Source: Fictibacillus solisalsi (GTDB lineage Bacteria; Bacillota; Bacilli; Bacillales; Fictibacillaceae). From it: DNA of 64,000 nucleotides. Where the stretch lies: assembly GCF_900103485.1 (NCBI RefSeq), contig NZ_FNHW01000001.1:1523418-1587417 (forward strand), in the 5' to 3' direction. A program made the position numbers and the translations under genes. Below the pieces are notes generated by a model. The model saw only the letters and a program-made list of their open reading frames with translations, was not told the DNA's origin and did not search any database. Below are positions 42,450 through 50,525 of the stretch, piece by piece (within the stretch, counting starts at the first letter, position 1; each line of letters opens with the position of its first letter).

Positions 42450-43190
42450 TCACAGCATACCAAGCGCTTTCTTCGTTGCCGGACCTACAAGGCCATCCAC
42501 CTTCAGCTTCTTGGCCTTCTGGAACTTCCGGACCGCAGAATCTGTATTCTTGCCGAAGATACCATCGATTTCTTTGGTGCTGTAGCCTTTTTGGGTTAAG
42601 AGCTTTTGCAATTCCTTCACTGCCTCACCCTTGCTTCCTTTTTTTAAGGTGCCGGTTGAATAGGCCGGCAGTGAAGACCCCTTCCCTTTCAGGCCATAGG
42701 CAGATGCGATCGAATCATACGATTTGCTTGAACTCACGATGACTACACGTGTATTCACTTTAACTCTCGTAAACAGCCATTGCACTTCATTGTTGTACAT
42801 ACGGATGCAGCCTGCACTCGCATAGGTGCCAATTGACTTAGCATTGTTGTTCCCATGGATGGCATAGGTGGTTCCCCATGTTCCTCTTGCATTCAATCCG
42901 AGCCATCGATTTCCGAGTGGATTTCTGGGATCTCCCCCTGGAATGTGGCCGCTGTAATAGGGCCGGTTTACAATTTTGTTCACAACTTTGAACTTTCCTT
43001 CTGGTGTGTAAGACTTTTGCCTTCCGGTTGCCACTTTAAATACACTTTTGAGACGGGAATTTTCATAGTACGCCAATTCATTTTTCGATTTGTTGATGAT
43101 AATAAATTGGCTGGCGGCTGCTGCCTTGGCCGGGTGGGCAAAGAACAGAAGAAAGCTAAACGTTAACAAAAGCACGACAAATTTTTTCAT
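42450..43190 (-). CDS. L,D-transpeptidase with C-terminal peptidoglycan-binding domain
   Basis: A 246-residue exported enzyme. Signal peptide 1-24 (…FLLFFAHPAKAAA). YkuD catalytic domain with YAIHGNNN (His 112) and SAGCIRM (Cys 128), the His-Cys pair that cross-links peptidoglycan stems. C-terminal PG_binding_1 domain from about 178 (GSKGEAVKELQKLLTQKGY…VDGLVGPATKKAL). It is the reverse domain order of YkuD itself, which has an N-terminal LysM. Acts in the cell wall or spore cortex. Confidence 0.92.
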   Translation of the reverse strand: MKKFVVLLLTFSFLLFFAHPAKAAAASQFIIINKSKNELAYYENSRLKSVFKVATGRQKSYTPEGKFKVVNKIVNRPYYSGHIPGGDPRNPLGNRWLGLNARGTWGTTYAIHGNNNAKSIGTYASAGCIRMYNNEVQWLFTRVKVNTRVVIVSSSKSYDSIASAYGLKGKGSSLPAYSTGTLKKGSKGEAVKELQKLLTQKGYSTKEIDGIFGKNTDSAVRKFQKAKKLKVDGLVGPATKKALGML

Positions 43191-43420
43191 GGATTCCCTT
43201 CCTTACATAAGATTTGCTGTTTGTTGCCAAACAATAAATCATATGCATCATCCACTGAAATAGATTACAAATTTTACAAAAAGATGTCGTTTGCGTTAAA
43301 ATTCCACTTTTTGTTCACGTATGTTTTTTCTTCAGAATCCTTTTCATTTTGTTCAAATTCATTGATAATATAGAGAATATCAACCTACAAAACAACCATG
43401 AGCTTCGAAAGGAGTAACCA

Positions 43421-45523
43421 ATGAGTACATATACCACAAAGGAAAACGGTGTTGTTCCCTCTGTATGCCCACTTGACTGTCCGGACCAATGTGGTCTGCT
43501 TCTTCATAAAAAAGATGGGAAAATCATAAAAGTACAAGGAGATCCGGACCATCCCGTCACACAGGGCAATATCTGCAATAAAGTTAGGAATATGCCTGAA
43601 AGACTGTATGATCCGAAGCGGCTGACAACTCCACTGAAGAGAATTGGCGCAAAAGGAAGCATGGAATTTGAACCCATCAGCTGGGATGAGGCGATTGATA
43701 CGATTACATCCAAATGGAAAGAGCTTGTAGCTGACGAAGGACCTGAGAGCATTCTCCCCTATAGCTTTTATGGAAACATGGGGATCTTAAGTGCCGAGGG
43801 AATGGACCGGCGTTTTTTCCATCGGCTTGGTGCGAGCCGTCTTGATCAAACCATATGTTCTGTCGCCGGTTCAGTCGGTTACCGTTATACCATGGGCGGT
43901 GGTTTTGGCATTGACCCTATGGATACGGTACATGCCAAGCTATTTATTTTTTGGGGGATCAATGCCGTCAGCACGAATATGCATCAGGTGGCGCTCGCCC
44001 AAAAAGCAAGGAAAAACGGAGCAAAGATTATTGTGATTGACGTTCACAAAAACCGGACAGGTATTCTTGCGGACTGGTTTATTCCGATTCTTCCTGGAAC
44101 AGATAGTGCACTGGCCCTTGGTATCATGAACTATCTTTTTGAAAACAACCTGGCCGATATGGATTTCTTAAAAGAGTATTCCACAGGTTATGAAGAATTG
44201 ATAGAACATGTTAAGCAATATGACCTGCATACTGTAGCTGCTATTACGGGTGTTTCCGCAGATGATCTGAAAAATCTCGCACATGAGTACGGAACGGTCT
44301 CTCCTTCGTTCATCCGAATCGGAAATGGCCTGCAGCACCATGACAATGGCGGAATGGCTGTGCGCACCATTGCCTGCCTTCCCGCCGTAACAGGTCAATG
44401 GCTGAAACAGGGCGGCGGTGCCATTAAGTCCAATTCCAGCTATCTGTCCCATAATACAGCTGCTGTTCAGCGTCCTGATCTTTTAAAAAACAAAAATACC
44501 CGGTTTATTAACATGAACCAAATCGGCAGTGCCCTACTGGAAGCTGAGCCCCGCATCTCGTCATTGTATGTGTATAACAGCAATCCGGTTGTTGTAGCAC
44601 CTGAAGGAAATAAAGTAAGAAAAGGATTTGAGCGGGAGGATCTGTTTACAGTGGTTCACGATCTATTTCTGACCGAAACCGCTGCCTATGCAGACATTGT
44701 GCTGCCTGCCACCTCTTCGTTTGAGAATACCGATTTTTATACCTCCTACTGGCATAAACACGCGCATCTACAAGAGCCGGTCATAAAGCCGTATGGAGAT
44801 AGCAAATCTAACCCCGACGTATTCCGTCTCCTTGCTGAAGCGATGGGGTTTGATGATCAAGCATTTAAAGATTCAGACGAAGAAATGATTGAACAGGCCT
44901 TTGAACACCCGGCCAATCCTTATGTAGAAGATATTAGCCTGCGGTCACTCAAAGTAAGAAAGTTTGTTAAATCCAAGGATATTCCGCTGTTCTCACGAAG
45001 ACTTTCCACTCCGAGCGGGAAAATTGAATTGTATTCCAAACAGATGGAACGTGACGGCTATCCACCGCTGCCGACCTATATTCCGCTGCCGGAAGACGGG
45101 GAGCATCCTTTTCTGTTTGTGCCGGGGCCGAATCACAACTTTTTAAATTCGACCTTTAGCAATAACGATAAGCATATCCTGCTCGAAAAATTACCGAAGG
45201 TCCATCTGAATACCCGTGATGCGGCAGATATGGGCGTTGAGGATGGAGACTTGGTCCGTTTATGGAATGATCGCGGGGAATGCCAGCTTCATGTGGCAGT
45301 TGGTGAAAATGTTTTGCCGGGTGTAGCGGTAACGATGGGGCTTTGGGCAGACCTGCCTGGCACCAAACAGCTGGTCAATTCCCTGACACCAGACCGGATT
45401 GCCGATATGGGAGGGGGCGCCACCTTCTTTTCCGGCAGAATCAGTATTGAAAAAATTTCTCTCGGGAGGAAATCATGTACCAAAGCAGGATCCGGCCTAA
45501 AAATGATGACCGAAAAAATGTAA
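43421..45523 (+). CDS. Molybdopterin-dependent oxidoreductase, YyaE-like
   Basis: A 700-residue member of the DMSO reductase / formate dehydrogenase family. The N-terminal Fe-S motif is VCPLDCPDQCGLLL…NICNK (C-x3-C-x3-C…C). Molybdopterin-binding blocks include FEPISWDEAIDTI, FWGINAVSTNMHQ and YNSNPVVVAPEGNKV, and a C-terminal cofactor domain starts near KVHLNTRDAADMGVEDGDLVRLWN. No twin-arginine signal, so cytoplasmic. AAAGGAG precedes the ATG. Electron donor or acceptor unknown. Its last 49 bases overlap a small gene in another frame. Confidence 0.9.
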   Translation: MSTYTTKENGVVPSVCPLDCPDQCGLLLHKKDGKIIKVQGDPDHPVTQGNICNKVRNMPERLYDPKRLTTPLKRIGAKGSMEFEPISWDEAIDTITSKWKELVADEGPESILPYSFYGNMGILSAEGMDRRFFHRLGASRLDQTICSVAGSVGYRYTMGGGFGIDPMDTVHAKLFIFWGINAVSTNMHQVALAQKARKNGAKIIVIDVHKNRTGILADWFIPILPGTDSALALGIMNYLFENNLADMDFLKEYSTGYEELIEHVKQYDLHTVAAITGVSADDLKNLAHEYGTVSPSFIRIGNGLQHHDNGGMAVRTIACLPAVTGQWLKQGGGAIKSNSSYLSHNTAAVQRPDLLKNKNTRFINMNQIGSALLEAEPRISSLYVYNSNPVVVAPEGNKVRKGFEREDLFTVVHDLFLTETAAYADIVLPATSSFENTDFYTSYWHKHAHLQEPVIKPYGDSKSNPDVFRLLAEAMGFDDQAFKDSDEEMIEQAFEHPANPYVEDISLRSLKVRKFVKSKDIPLFSRRLSTPSGKIELYSKQMERDGYPPLPTYIPLPEDGEHPFLFVPGPNHNFLNSTFSNNDKHILLEKLPKVHLNTRDAADMGVEDGDLVRLWNDRGECQLHVAVGENVLPGVAVTMGLWADLPGTKQLVNSLTPDRIADMGGGATFFSGRISIEKISLGRKSCTKAGSGLKMMTEKM

Positions 45524-45654
45524 ACACCACACTCAGCCAGTCTCTCTACAAAGAAATTAAGGCACTGGCCGCCAAATTTGACCGTCCGGCCAACGACTTG
45601 CTCGAAGAAGGCATGCGGCATGTGATTGAAAAATATAAAAAGAAACACACCTAA
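45475..45654 (+). CDS. Small ribbon-helix-helix-like protein overlapping the oxidoreductase gene
   Basis: A 59-residue protein starting MYQSRIRPKNDDRKNVNTTL, then SLYKEIKALAAKFDRPANDL and EEGMRHVIEKYKKK. This strand-helix-helix layout matches short ribbon-helix-helix DNA-binding proteins. GGGAGG lies six bases before the ATG, inside the oxidoreductase gene, and the two overlap by 49 bases. A strong terminator follows. It may regulate or stabilise expression of its partner; role inferred only. Confidence 0.8.
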   Translation: MYQSRIRPKNDDRKNVNTTLSQSLYKEIKALAAKFDRPANDLLEEGMRHVIEKYKKKHT

Positions 45655-45661
45655 TCAGTTT

Positions 45662-45700
45662 AAAAGGATGTACATCCCCGTATGGTTGTACATCCTTTTT
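45662..45700. terminator. Bidirectional terminator
   Basis: AAAGGATGTACA and TGTACATCCTTT form a 12-bp perfect stem with T runs on both strands; it serves the oxidoreductase operon and the convergent alkyltransferase-like gene. Confidence 0.9.
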
Positions 45701-46007
45701 AGCATTCTGGCCAAAATTGGTAAACTGTCAAATTAATTTTACCCTCAGAACTTACTTGAATTCCTTCACTCTCCAGAGACAACTTTTGAACGGCATACAT
45801 CTCTTCATCCTTGAACCCAATCTCCCCCTTCGTATTGATGACACGGTGCCACGGAAGCTGGTGTTTTTTGCTCATGGAATGAAGGACCCGGACGACCTGC
45901 CTTGCTCCCCTGGGACTGCCAGCGAGCTTTGCAATCTGGCCATACGTCATTACGTTGCCTTTTGGAATACTTTTTATAATCCTTACTACCTCATCAGTAA
46001 ACTTCAT
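45699..46007 (-). CDS. Alkyltransferase-like (ATL) DNA-binding protein
   Basis: A 102-residue protein of the MGMT C-terminal domain: VMTYGQIAKLAGSPRGARQVV (winged helix with the Arg finger) and LPWHRVINTKGEIGF. The methyl-accepting PCHRV Cys is replaced by Trp (PWHRV), as in ATL proteins, which bind O6-alkylguanine and hand the lesion to nucleotide excision repair instead of repairing it. ATG 46007 has better spacing to AAGGGG than ATG 46010. Confidence 0.92.
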   Translation of the reverse strand: MKFTDEVVRIIKSIPKGNVMTYGQIAKLAGSPRGARQVVRVLHSMSKKHQLPWHRVINTKGEIGFKDEEMYAVQKLSLESEGIQVSSEGKINLTVYQFWPEC

Positions 46008-46047
46008 CATTTCCCCTTACATGCTGTTTTCTATAGTGTACATGAAA

Positions 46048-46083
46048 AACCGGCACAGCTGAACATAGCTGTACCGGTTAAAT
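46048..46083 (-). terminator. Terminator of a collapsed gene
   Basis: AACCGG-ACAGCT and AGCTGT-CCGGTT pair around six bases; TTTTT follows on the minus strand. Confidence 0.8.
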
Positions 46084-46101
46084 TATTCTTATTTTTATCT
46101 G

Positions 46102-46220
46102 TTACTTAAATTTGGCTTCCGCCCAGTCTGCATGATCCCAGGAATTCCCGTCACTGGTAGCATTCCTCCCTATTAATGAAATTTATGGACTGTAATGGAC
46201 GCTCGTTTTTCCCTCCTTTT
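46102..46220 (-). pseudogene. Collapsed gene: ribosome binding site joined to a C-terminal tail
   Basis: Minus strand: AAAAGGAGGG (46211-46220), about 30 bases without a start, then an open tail IGRNATSDGNSWDHADWAEA ending KFK-TAA at 46102. D-H-A-D-W-A-x-A-K closes NPCBM carbohydrate-binding domains. The order cre, ribosome binding site, tail, terminator is that of a complete gene whose body was deleted. Confidence 0.45.
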
Positions 46221-46239
46221 GTATTTTTCCAGAAACGTT

Positions 46240-46253
46240 TGTAATCGCTTACA
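46240..46253. promoter_or_regulatory. CcpA cre site
   Basis: TGTAATCGCTTACA fits the cre consensus TGWAANCGNTNWCA at every position. It lies upstream of the collapsed gene, as expected for a catabolite-repressed carbohydrate gene. Confidence 0.75.
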
Positions 46254-46370
46254 TAAAATTTAACAAGCTAAACCGATAAAGTAACTCACCGAAATCTTCA
46301 CTTTTTTGCGAATTCATGGATTATTTTGTTATTTATTAATTAAATGAGATAAATGTTATACAAACACAGC

Positions 46371-46397
46371 AAAAACCTCTGCAAAGATGCAGAGGTT
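46371..46397 (-). terminator. Terminator of the DinB-family gene
   Basis: AACCTCTGC and GCAGAGGTT pair around six bases, with TTTTT on the minus strand. Confidence 0.88.
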
Positions 46398-46412
46398 CCC
46401 GGGATCGAGCTT

Positions 46413-46880
46413 TTAATATAAATCAAACATGTTGATGTCATATCCCTGTTCTTTCATGTAGTTAAACAGCTGGGCGCGGTGGTGCTGGGCATGGGTCACA
46501 ATTTCAATCAGCCATTTTGCTTGAGCCGTCCCATGATCCAAGTAGAAGGCCTTTGTTTCTTTATGCAAAAAATCTTCATCTTCAAGGCTTTCCATATAGC
46601 GCCTGACCTCAAGCAGTCCTTCTTTCATGAATCCCGTCCACTGCGCCGGATCATGCTCCTTGGATAGGCTCGCTTCGAGTTCCCGAATGTCTTCTTCAGG
46701 CTTCTCCTTGAGGATCAGAAGATCGGTGGACGGAACCGACACCAGATGCAGCATCACTTCATGCAAGGAACGCATATTTTCACGGGGCCTGTAGTCAAGA
46801 TGGTTGGGGGATATCTTTTCGATCAGGTTTGAGGAGGTTCTGACGATCAGTTCAAGTTCTTTCAGTAGAAGTTCTTTCAT
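46413..46880 (-). CDS. DinB-family (YfiT-like) four-helix protein
   Basis: A 155-residue putative metal-dependent enzyme. Four-helix DinB fold with the metal His residues in MRSLHEVMLHLV, in the middle region, and in EIVTHAQHHRAQLFNYM near the C-terminus. Relatives act as thiol-S-transferases or are of unknown function. ATG 46880 follows GAGTGG; the GTG at 46907 gives nine extra residues and has no ribosome binding site. Confidence 0.85.
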   Translation of the reverse strand: MKELLLKELELIVRTSSNLIEKISPNHLDYRPRENMRSLHEVMLHLVSVPSTDLLILKEKPEEDIRELEASLSKEHDPAQWTGFMKEGLLEVRRYMESLEDEDFLHKETKAFYLDHGTAQAKWLIEIVTHAQHHRAQLFNYMKEQGYDINMFDLY

Positions 46881-47032
46881 TTCTTTTGTTCCACTCAATT
46901 GTCTCACTCACTTTCCAAAAATATTGAATAAATCGTTGACATGGTCTTCCAGCTTTTATTTCGATGTATTCCCCCGTTTTTCCTTGCAACACTACAAAAA
47001 CCAGGCCCTTGTTAACAAGGCCTGGCTGCTAC

Positions 47033-48064
47033 TCATGTAAAATATTCAATCTTTGCGTTCGGAAAATATGTGTCAATATCGGATTCCAGACTTTCACGCA
47101 ATGCATGCTCTTCCTCTTTGCTGTAAATGTATTTTCCGATTCCATACCTTCCCCATTTATACCGCCGTTCTTCCTCATTCATTTCGAGTTTGGTTTTAGG
47201 ATAGTTTTTTTCAATGACGCGTTTGGCGGGTTTCGTGAAGCGATGCTGTATCAATTCAAATGTGATGTCTTCCCTTGCGCTTTGTGGAAGGGCGGCATCG
47301 AGTTTTTCAAACAGCTCACGATAGCCCTCCTGCCAGCCTTCGTGAATATAAATAGGTGCAACAATAAAACCAAGCGGGTAGCCTGCCTCCGCCACTTTTC
47401 TTGCGGCTTCTATCCGCAGATCAAGGGGAGAGGTTCCCGGTTCAAAATATTTAATCACATAATCGGCATTCACACTGAACCGAAACCGTGTACGCCCGTT
47501 GTGTTTCGCATCCAGCAGATGATCGACATGATGAAATTTGGTAACAAAACGCAATCTGCCCAGCTCCGACTGGCCAAAATACTCAATCGCGTGTTTTAAC
47601 GTATGGGTTAAATGGTCAATACCCACGATGTCCGAAGTACAAGAAGCTTCAAACCGGGTAATTTGCGGAGCTCGTTCTTCCATGTACTGCTGCGCCTGAT
47701 CCAATATCTCCTCCACATTGACATATGTGCGGATATACGGCTTGCTACCCATGGTCGTCTGCAAATAACAATAATGACAATGGCCCATGCAGCCTGTTGC
47801 AAATGGGATGGCGTATTCTGCAGATGGCTTGGAGGAATCAAATTTAAGCGTTTTTCTAACCCCTACCACAAGGGTGGATTTTGCATTCCGGTATTTTTGA
47901 AAATCGGTGTCACCCGGGATGTTTCGAACCTGGTTGTGGGAGGTTGTTTCCCGAATCTCAAGGCCCATATCTTCAAATTTCTTTTTAAGGGTTACACCGA
48001 GGGGGTACTCCAATGCTCTTGGTTCAATATATACAAGCTGAGGAACAAACGGTTTATTCTTCAA
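47033..48064 (-). CDS. splB: Spore photoproduct lyase
   Basis: A 343-residue radical-SAM enzyme that reverses 5-thyminyl-5,6-dihydrothymine lesions in DNA during spore germination. The Fe-S motif CMGHCHYCY is at about 92-100, the conserved H-donor Cys in EASCTSDIVG near 142, and the ending FPNAKIEYFT is typical. TTG 48064 gives the family N-terminus (KNKPFVPQLVYIEPRALEYP); GTG 48073 is possible. It follows splA by 15 bases. Confidence 0.97.
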   Translation of the reverse strand: MKNKPFVPQLVYIEPRALEYPLGVTLKKKFEDMGLEIRETTSHNQVRNIPGDTDFQKYRNAKSTLVVGVRKTLKFDSSKPSAEYAIPFATGCMGHCHYCYLQTTMGSKPYIRTYVNVEEILDQAQQYMEERAPQITRFEASCTSDIVGIDHLTHTLKHAIEYFGQSELGRLRFVTKFHHVDHLLDAKHNGRTRFRFSVNADYVIKYFEPGTSPLDLRIEAARKVAEAGYPLGFIVAPIYIHEGWQEGYRELFEKLDAALPQSAREDITFELIQHRFTKPAKRVIEKNYPKTKLEMNEEERRYKWGRYGIGKYIYSKEEEHALRESLESDIDTYFPNAKIEYFT

Positions 48065-48079
48065 TGAGGACACATCCTT

Positions 48080-48322
48080 TTACCGATACTGATCATAATC
48101 AAAGATTTCTTTATATCTCTCCTCCGCTTGTTCATATGTATCATAAACTGCGTCATCCTCTGCCAATAAATGATACGACTCATGCAGAAATAAAGCCAAT
48201 TGCTGTTCATTTTCCGGATGCCGGACAATTTCAGCTTCTGTAATGTTTGCCACATTAGGCGTGTGGGGATTTCGATAGATTACATATACCTGGTCCCCTG
48301 CTTTGTACTCTCTTTTTTCCAT
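48080..48322 (-). CDS. splA: Spore photoproduct operon regulator SplA
   Basis: An 80-residue protein (EYKAGDQVYVIYRNPHTPNV…AEIVRHPENEQQLALFLHES) matching SplA, a TRAP-like negative regulator of splB in Bacillus. ATG 48322 follows AAAGGAGGAG; the longer frame from 48340 includes that site. Transcribed with splB. Confidence 0.93.
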   Translation of the reverse strand: MEKREYKAGDQVYVIYRNPHTPNVANITEAEIVRHPENEQQLALFLHESYHLLAEDDAVYDTYEQAEERYKEIFDYDQYR

Positions 48323-48383
48323 AAGTTCTCCTCCTTTCATGTTCTCTGTCCATTTTATCCTTGCCTTCCCATCCGTTTTTTAT

Positions 48384-48418
48384 GTCAAAAAAGCCCTCCC
48401 TTAAAGGAAAGGCTTTTA
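48384..48418 (-). terminator. Terminator of the RimJ-like gene
   Basis: AAAAGCC-CC-TT and AA-GG-GGCTTTT pair with a short loop; TTTTTT follows on the minus strand. It overlaps the restored stop of the frameshifted acetyltransferase. Confidence 0.75.
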
Positions 48419-48962
48419 CTCGTCATTTGGATTAATAAGGGCCAGCACCTGGTGATCTTCCCATTGGCCATTGATTTTAACATTTTTCACGGGCCAATCC
48501 TTCTTTATGGAATCCGGCTTTTTCCAGCACACGAATCGATCCGATGTTATGGGGCATGACACCCGCTTCAATCCTGTGCAGATTCACTTTATTAAACGCG
48601 TAATCCACAATGAGCTTAACGGCTTCCGTTGTATATCCCTTGCCGTTTTTTTCCTTGTCGAGAAAATAGCCGATGAAAGCGCTCTGGAGTGAACCGCGCA
48701 TCACGTGAAATAAACTTATCGTACCGATCAACCTTCCATCTTGTAAAAAGATTCCAAAATCATATCCCGAATCATTCTTCTGGCGCTGCTCAAATTCATT
48801 GATTCGGTTTTGTTGGTATTTCATTGTATAAAATTCATCCGAACGCGCCATTGAAAATTTTTCAAAAAAGTCTTTGTTCCTTTTTTCCAAGTCAAGCAAC
48901 TCTTTCGAATCATCTCCGGTAAAAGGGCATACATATATGTTGCTCCCAGTTAGTTTTCCCAT
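48416..48962 (-). pseudogene. RimJ/RimL-type N-acetyltransferase with a 3' frameshift
   Basis: The open frame of 161 residues shows a full GNAT core (FIGYFLDKEKNGKGYTTEAV…NKVNLHRIEAGVMPHNIGSIRVLEKAGF). It ends early at REKC, in a GTGAAAAATG run at 48483-48487. Removing one A gives RENVKINGQWEDHQVLALIN and PNDE-TAA at 48416, the usual RimJ ending. The truncated product may still work, since only the last 20 residues change. It could also be a sequencing error. Confidence 0.7.
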
Positions 48963-49040
48963 TATTTCGCTCCTATTCTAAATAAGCCTATTTAAAGAAT
49001 AAGGAGTTATAAACTTTGTGTCCAGTACAGCTTGAAACTT

Positions 49041-49322
49041 TCAAACATGTGATACCTTTGTTAGCCGTTTCATGGCTGCCATTCCAATTATTGAAAAACA
49101 GCACATAGACGCGGCTGATACCAGTATCCCTGCCCAAATGCCAAAAGGCGGGGCTATATGTAGGGTTTTATATAATAGAAGCACGCCGAGTGATAAGATG
49201 AACAGCGTTATGGAAAATAAAAATAAAAGAATATAATGAACAACATAAAACAACATAAAACGGTTACAATTCATGTGCTGTAGTGTGAGTCCATTCCATA
49301 TAAAATCTACGAATCTTTTCAT
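49041..49322 (-). CDS. Small two-helix membrane protein
   Basis: A 93-residue protein with two long hydrophobic segments (about 22-50 and 58-82). ATG 49322 is chosen because AAGGAGG lies seven bases upstream; the frame from 49343 runs through it. No family recognised. It diverges from the DUF4395 gene. Confidence 0.7.
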   Translation of the reverse strand: MKRFVDFIWNGLTLQHMNCNRFMLFYVVHYILLFLFSITLFILSLGVLLLYKTLHIAPPFGIWAGILVSAASMCCFSIIGMAAMKRLTKVSHV

Positions 49323-49469
49323 TTTGCGCCTCCTTATATACATAATAGACGGTCTTTGGTTTAATTATTCATATATTTCGAAAAGTGTTTACATTTATGG
49401 TTTTACTTCACACTATTTTCCCGTTACTATATACTAATTATATTCCTATGCGAAAGGTCGGATTTTTTT

Positions 49470-49901
49470 ATGCAAGAACACCCTGTTTTCATTCCCAGAC
49501 CCTTAGTAAAGCTCAATCAGTGGTTTATCGTTTTGTCTGTAGCTTCTGTCTGGATCACCGGAGCCTATTGGCTGTTACTCCTTCCGCTTGCTGCAGGATT
49601 GTCCGGGCTTTTATTACGTTATAACCCGATCATGCAGTTGGGTAAACGTTTCTTAACCAAACCCCTTTCTTCTTATATTCCCGAAGACTGGGACCAGCAA
49701 CAGTTTAATCAAAAGATAGCCGTTCTTTGCCTCTTCCTTTCCTATCTATCTTACCTGATGAAATGGCAGACAGCCGCCTATGTATTCACCGGCATGGTAT
49801 TTGCTGCCGCCTTTATTGCGATTCTTGGGTTTTGCATTGGCTGCTTTATCCGTTTTCAATGGCTGCAATTCAGGTACAGAAGACAACGGGCCAAAAGTTA
49901 A
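49470..49901 (+). CDS. DUF4395-family membrane protein
   Basis: A 143-residue protein: short N-terminal V-F-I-P-R-P-L-V-K motif, then four hydrophobic helices and the FCIGCFIRFQWLQFRYRR end with Cys-Ile-Gly-Cys, all DUF4395 features. Often linked to thiosulfate/sulfur carriers or thioredoxin-like proteins, but none is adjacent here. AAAGGT precedes the ATG. Confidence 0.85.
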   Translation: MQEHPVFIPRPLVKLNQWFIVLSVASVWITGAYWLLLLPLAAGLSGLLLRYNPIMQLGKRFLTKPLSSYIPEDWDQQQFNQKIAVLCLFLSYLSYLMKWQTAAYVFTGMVFAAAFIAILGFCIGCFIRFQWLQFRYRRQRAKS

Positions 49902-49914
49902 AATAAAACCACAA

Positions 49915-49942
49915 AAAAACAGCCATTGGCTGTTTTTTTTTT
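49915..49942. terminator. Bidirectional terminator
   Basis: AACAGCCA / TGGCTGTT with A and T runs on both sides, between two convergent genes. Confidence 0.88.
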
Positions 49943-50441
49943 AAATATGAAAAATATGCTCTTTCGCCAGCAATGCACAAGCTGCGATCATCAATATCCC
50001 TGAGATCGCCGTCTCTGCAGAGGACCCTGTTTTCGTATAGATTGGTGAACGAAATCGAATATGTATCGGATATAAAAACTGAATTCCCCTGGTCGTGCAG
50101 GCATCCAATATGAGATGGCTGATTACACCTGCCAATAATCCATATTTTATATCCGTGCTGTAACTTGTATATAGCAGATTAGACACCCAGATGACAGCAG
50201 CAATAAAAAGCCAGCTGTGCGTTATGGTGCGGTGTCCAAAGGTCTTGCTCACTAGTTTTGAAACTAGTTTTGTTTTCCGTCCTGCCCATGAATTGGGATG
50301 GCAGAGATCAGGAAGTAGACTCCCCAATATTCCTGCCCCATAGTAAATGAGCTGATGATCCAATAAAGTAGGTCCTGCTATCCATTGATTGGCCAATGCT
50401 GCCGCGGCCAATCCTCCCATTAAATGTGTATTGCCTTTCAT
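49941..50441 (-). CDS. YdjM-type membrane-bound metal-dependent hydrolase
   Basis: A 166-residue integral membrane protein. It has HLMGGLAAAA and LGSLLPDLCHP near the start, GHRTITHSWLF near 69-79 and GVISHLILDACT near 104-115. The His/Asp positions match YdjM/DUF457 proteins (LexA-regulated in E. coli, related to phospholipase C folds). No LexA box is visible. AAGGTG precedes the ATG. Role unknown, possibly lipid metabolism. Confidence 0.87.
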   Translation of the reverse strand: MKGNTHLMGGLAAAALANQWIAGPTLLDHQLIYYGAGILGSLLPDLCHPNSWAGRKTKLVSKLVSKTFGHRTITHSWLFIAAVIWVSNLLYTSYSTDIKYGLLAGVISHLILDACTTRGIQFLYPIHIRFRSPIYTKTGSSAETAISGILMIAACALLAKEHIFHI

Positions 50442-50525
50442 TATTCACCTTTTCTAGTTGTTAGTTAACATAATATTATGTCGGTAAACTCAATTATATA
50501 AAAAGAAATAAAGAGCAGCAAAGCG

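Noticed and set aside
45699-46007. Active O6-methylguanine methyltransferase
   Set aside because: The acceptor Cys is Trp (PWHRV), so it is an alkyltransferase-like protein.
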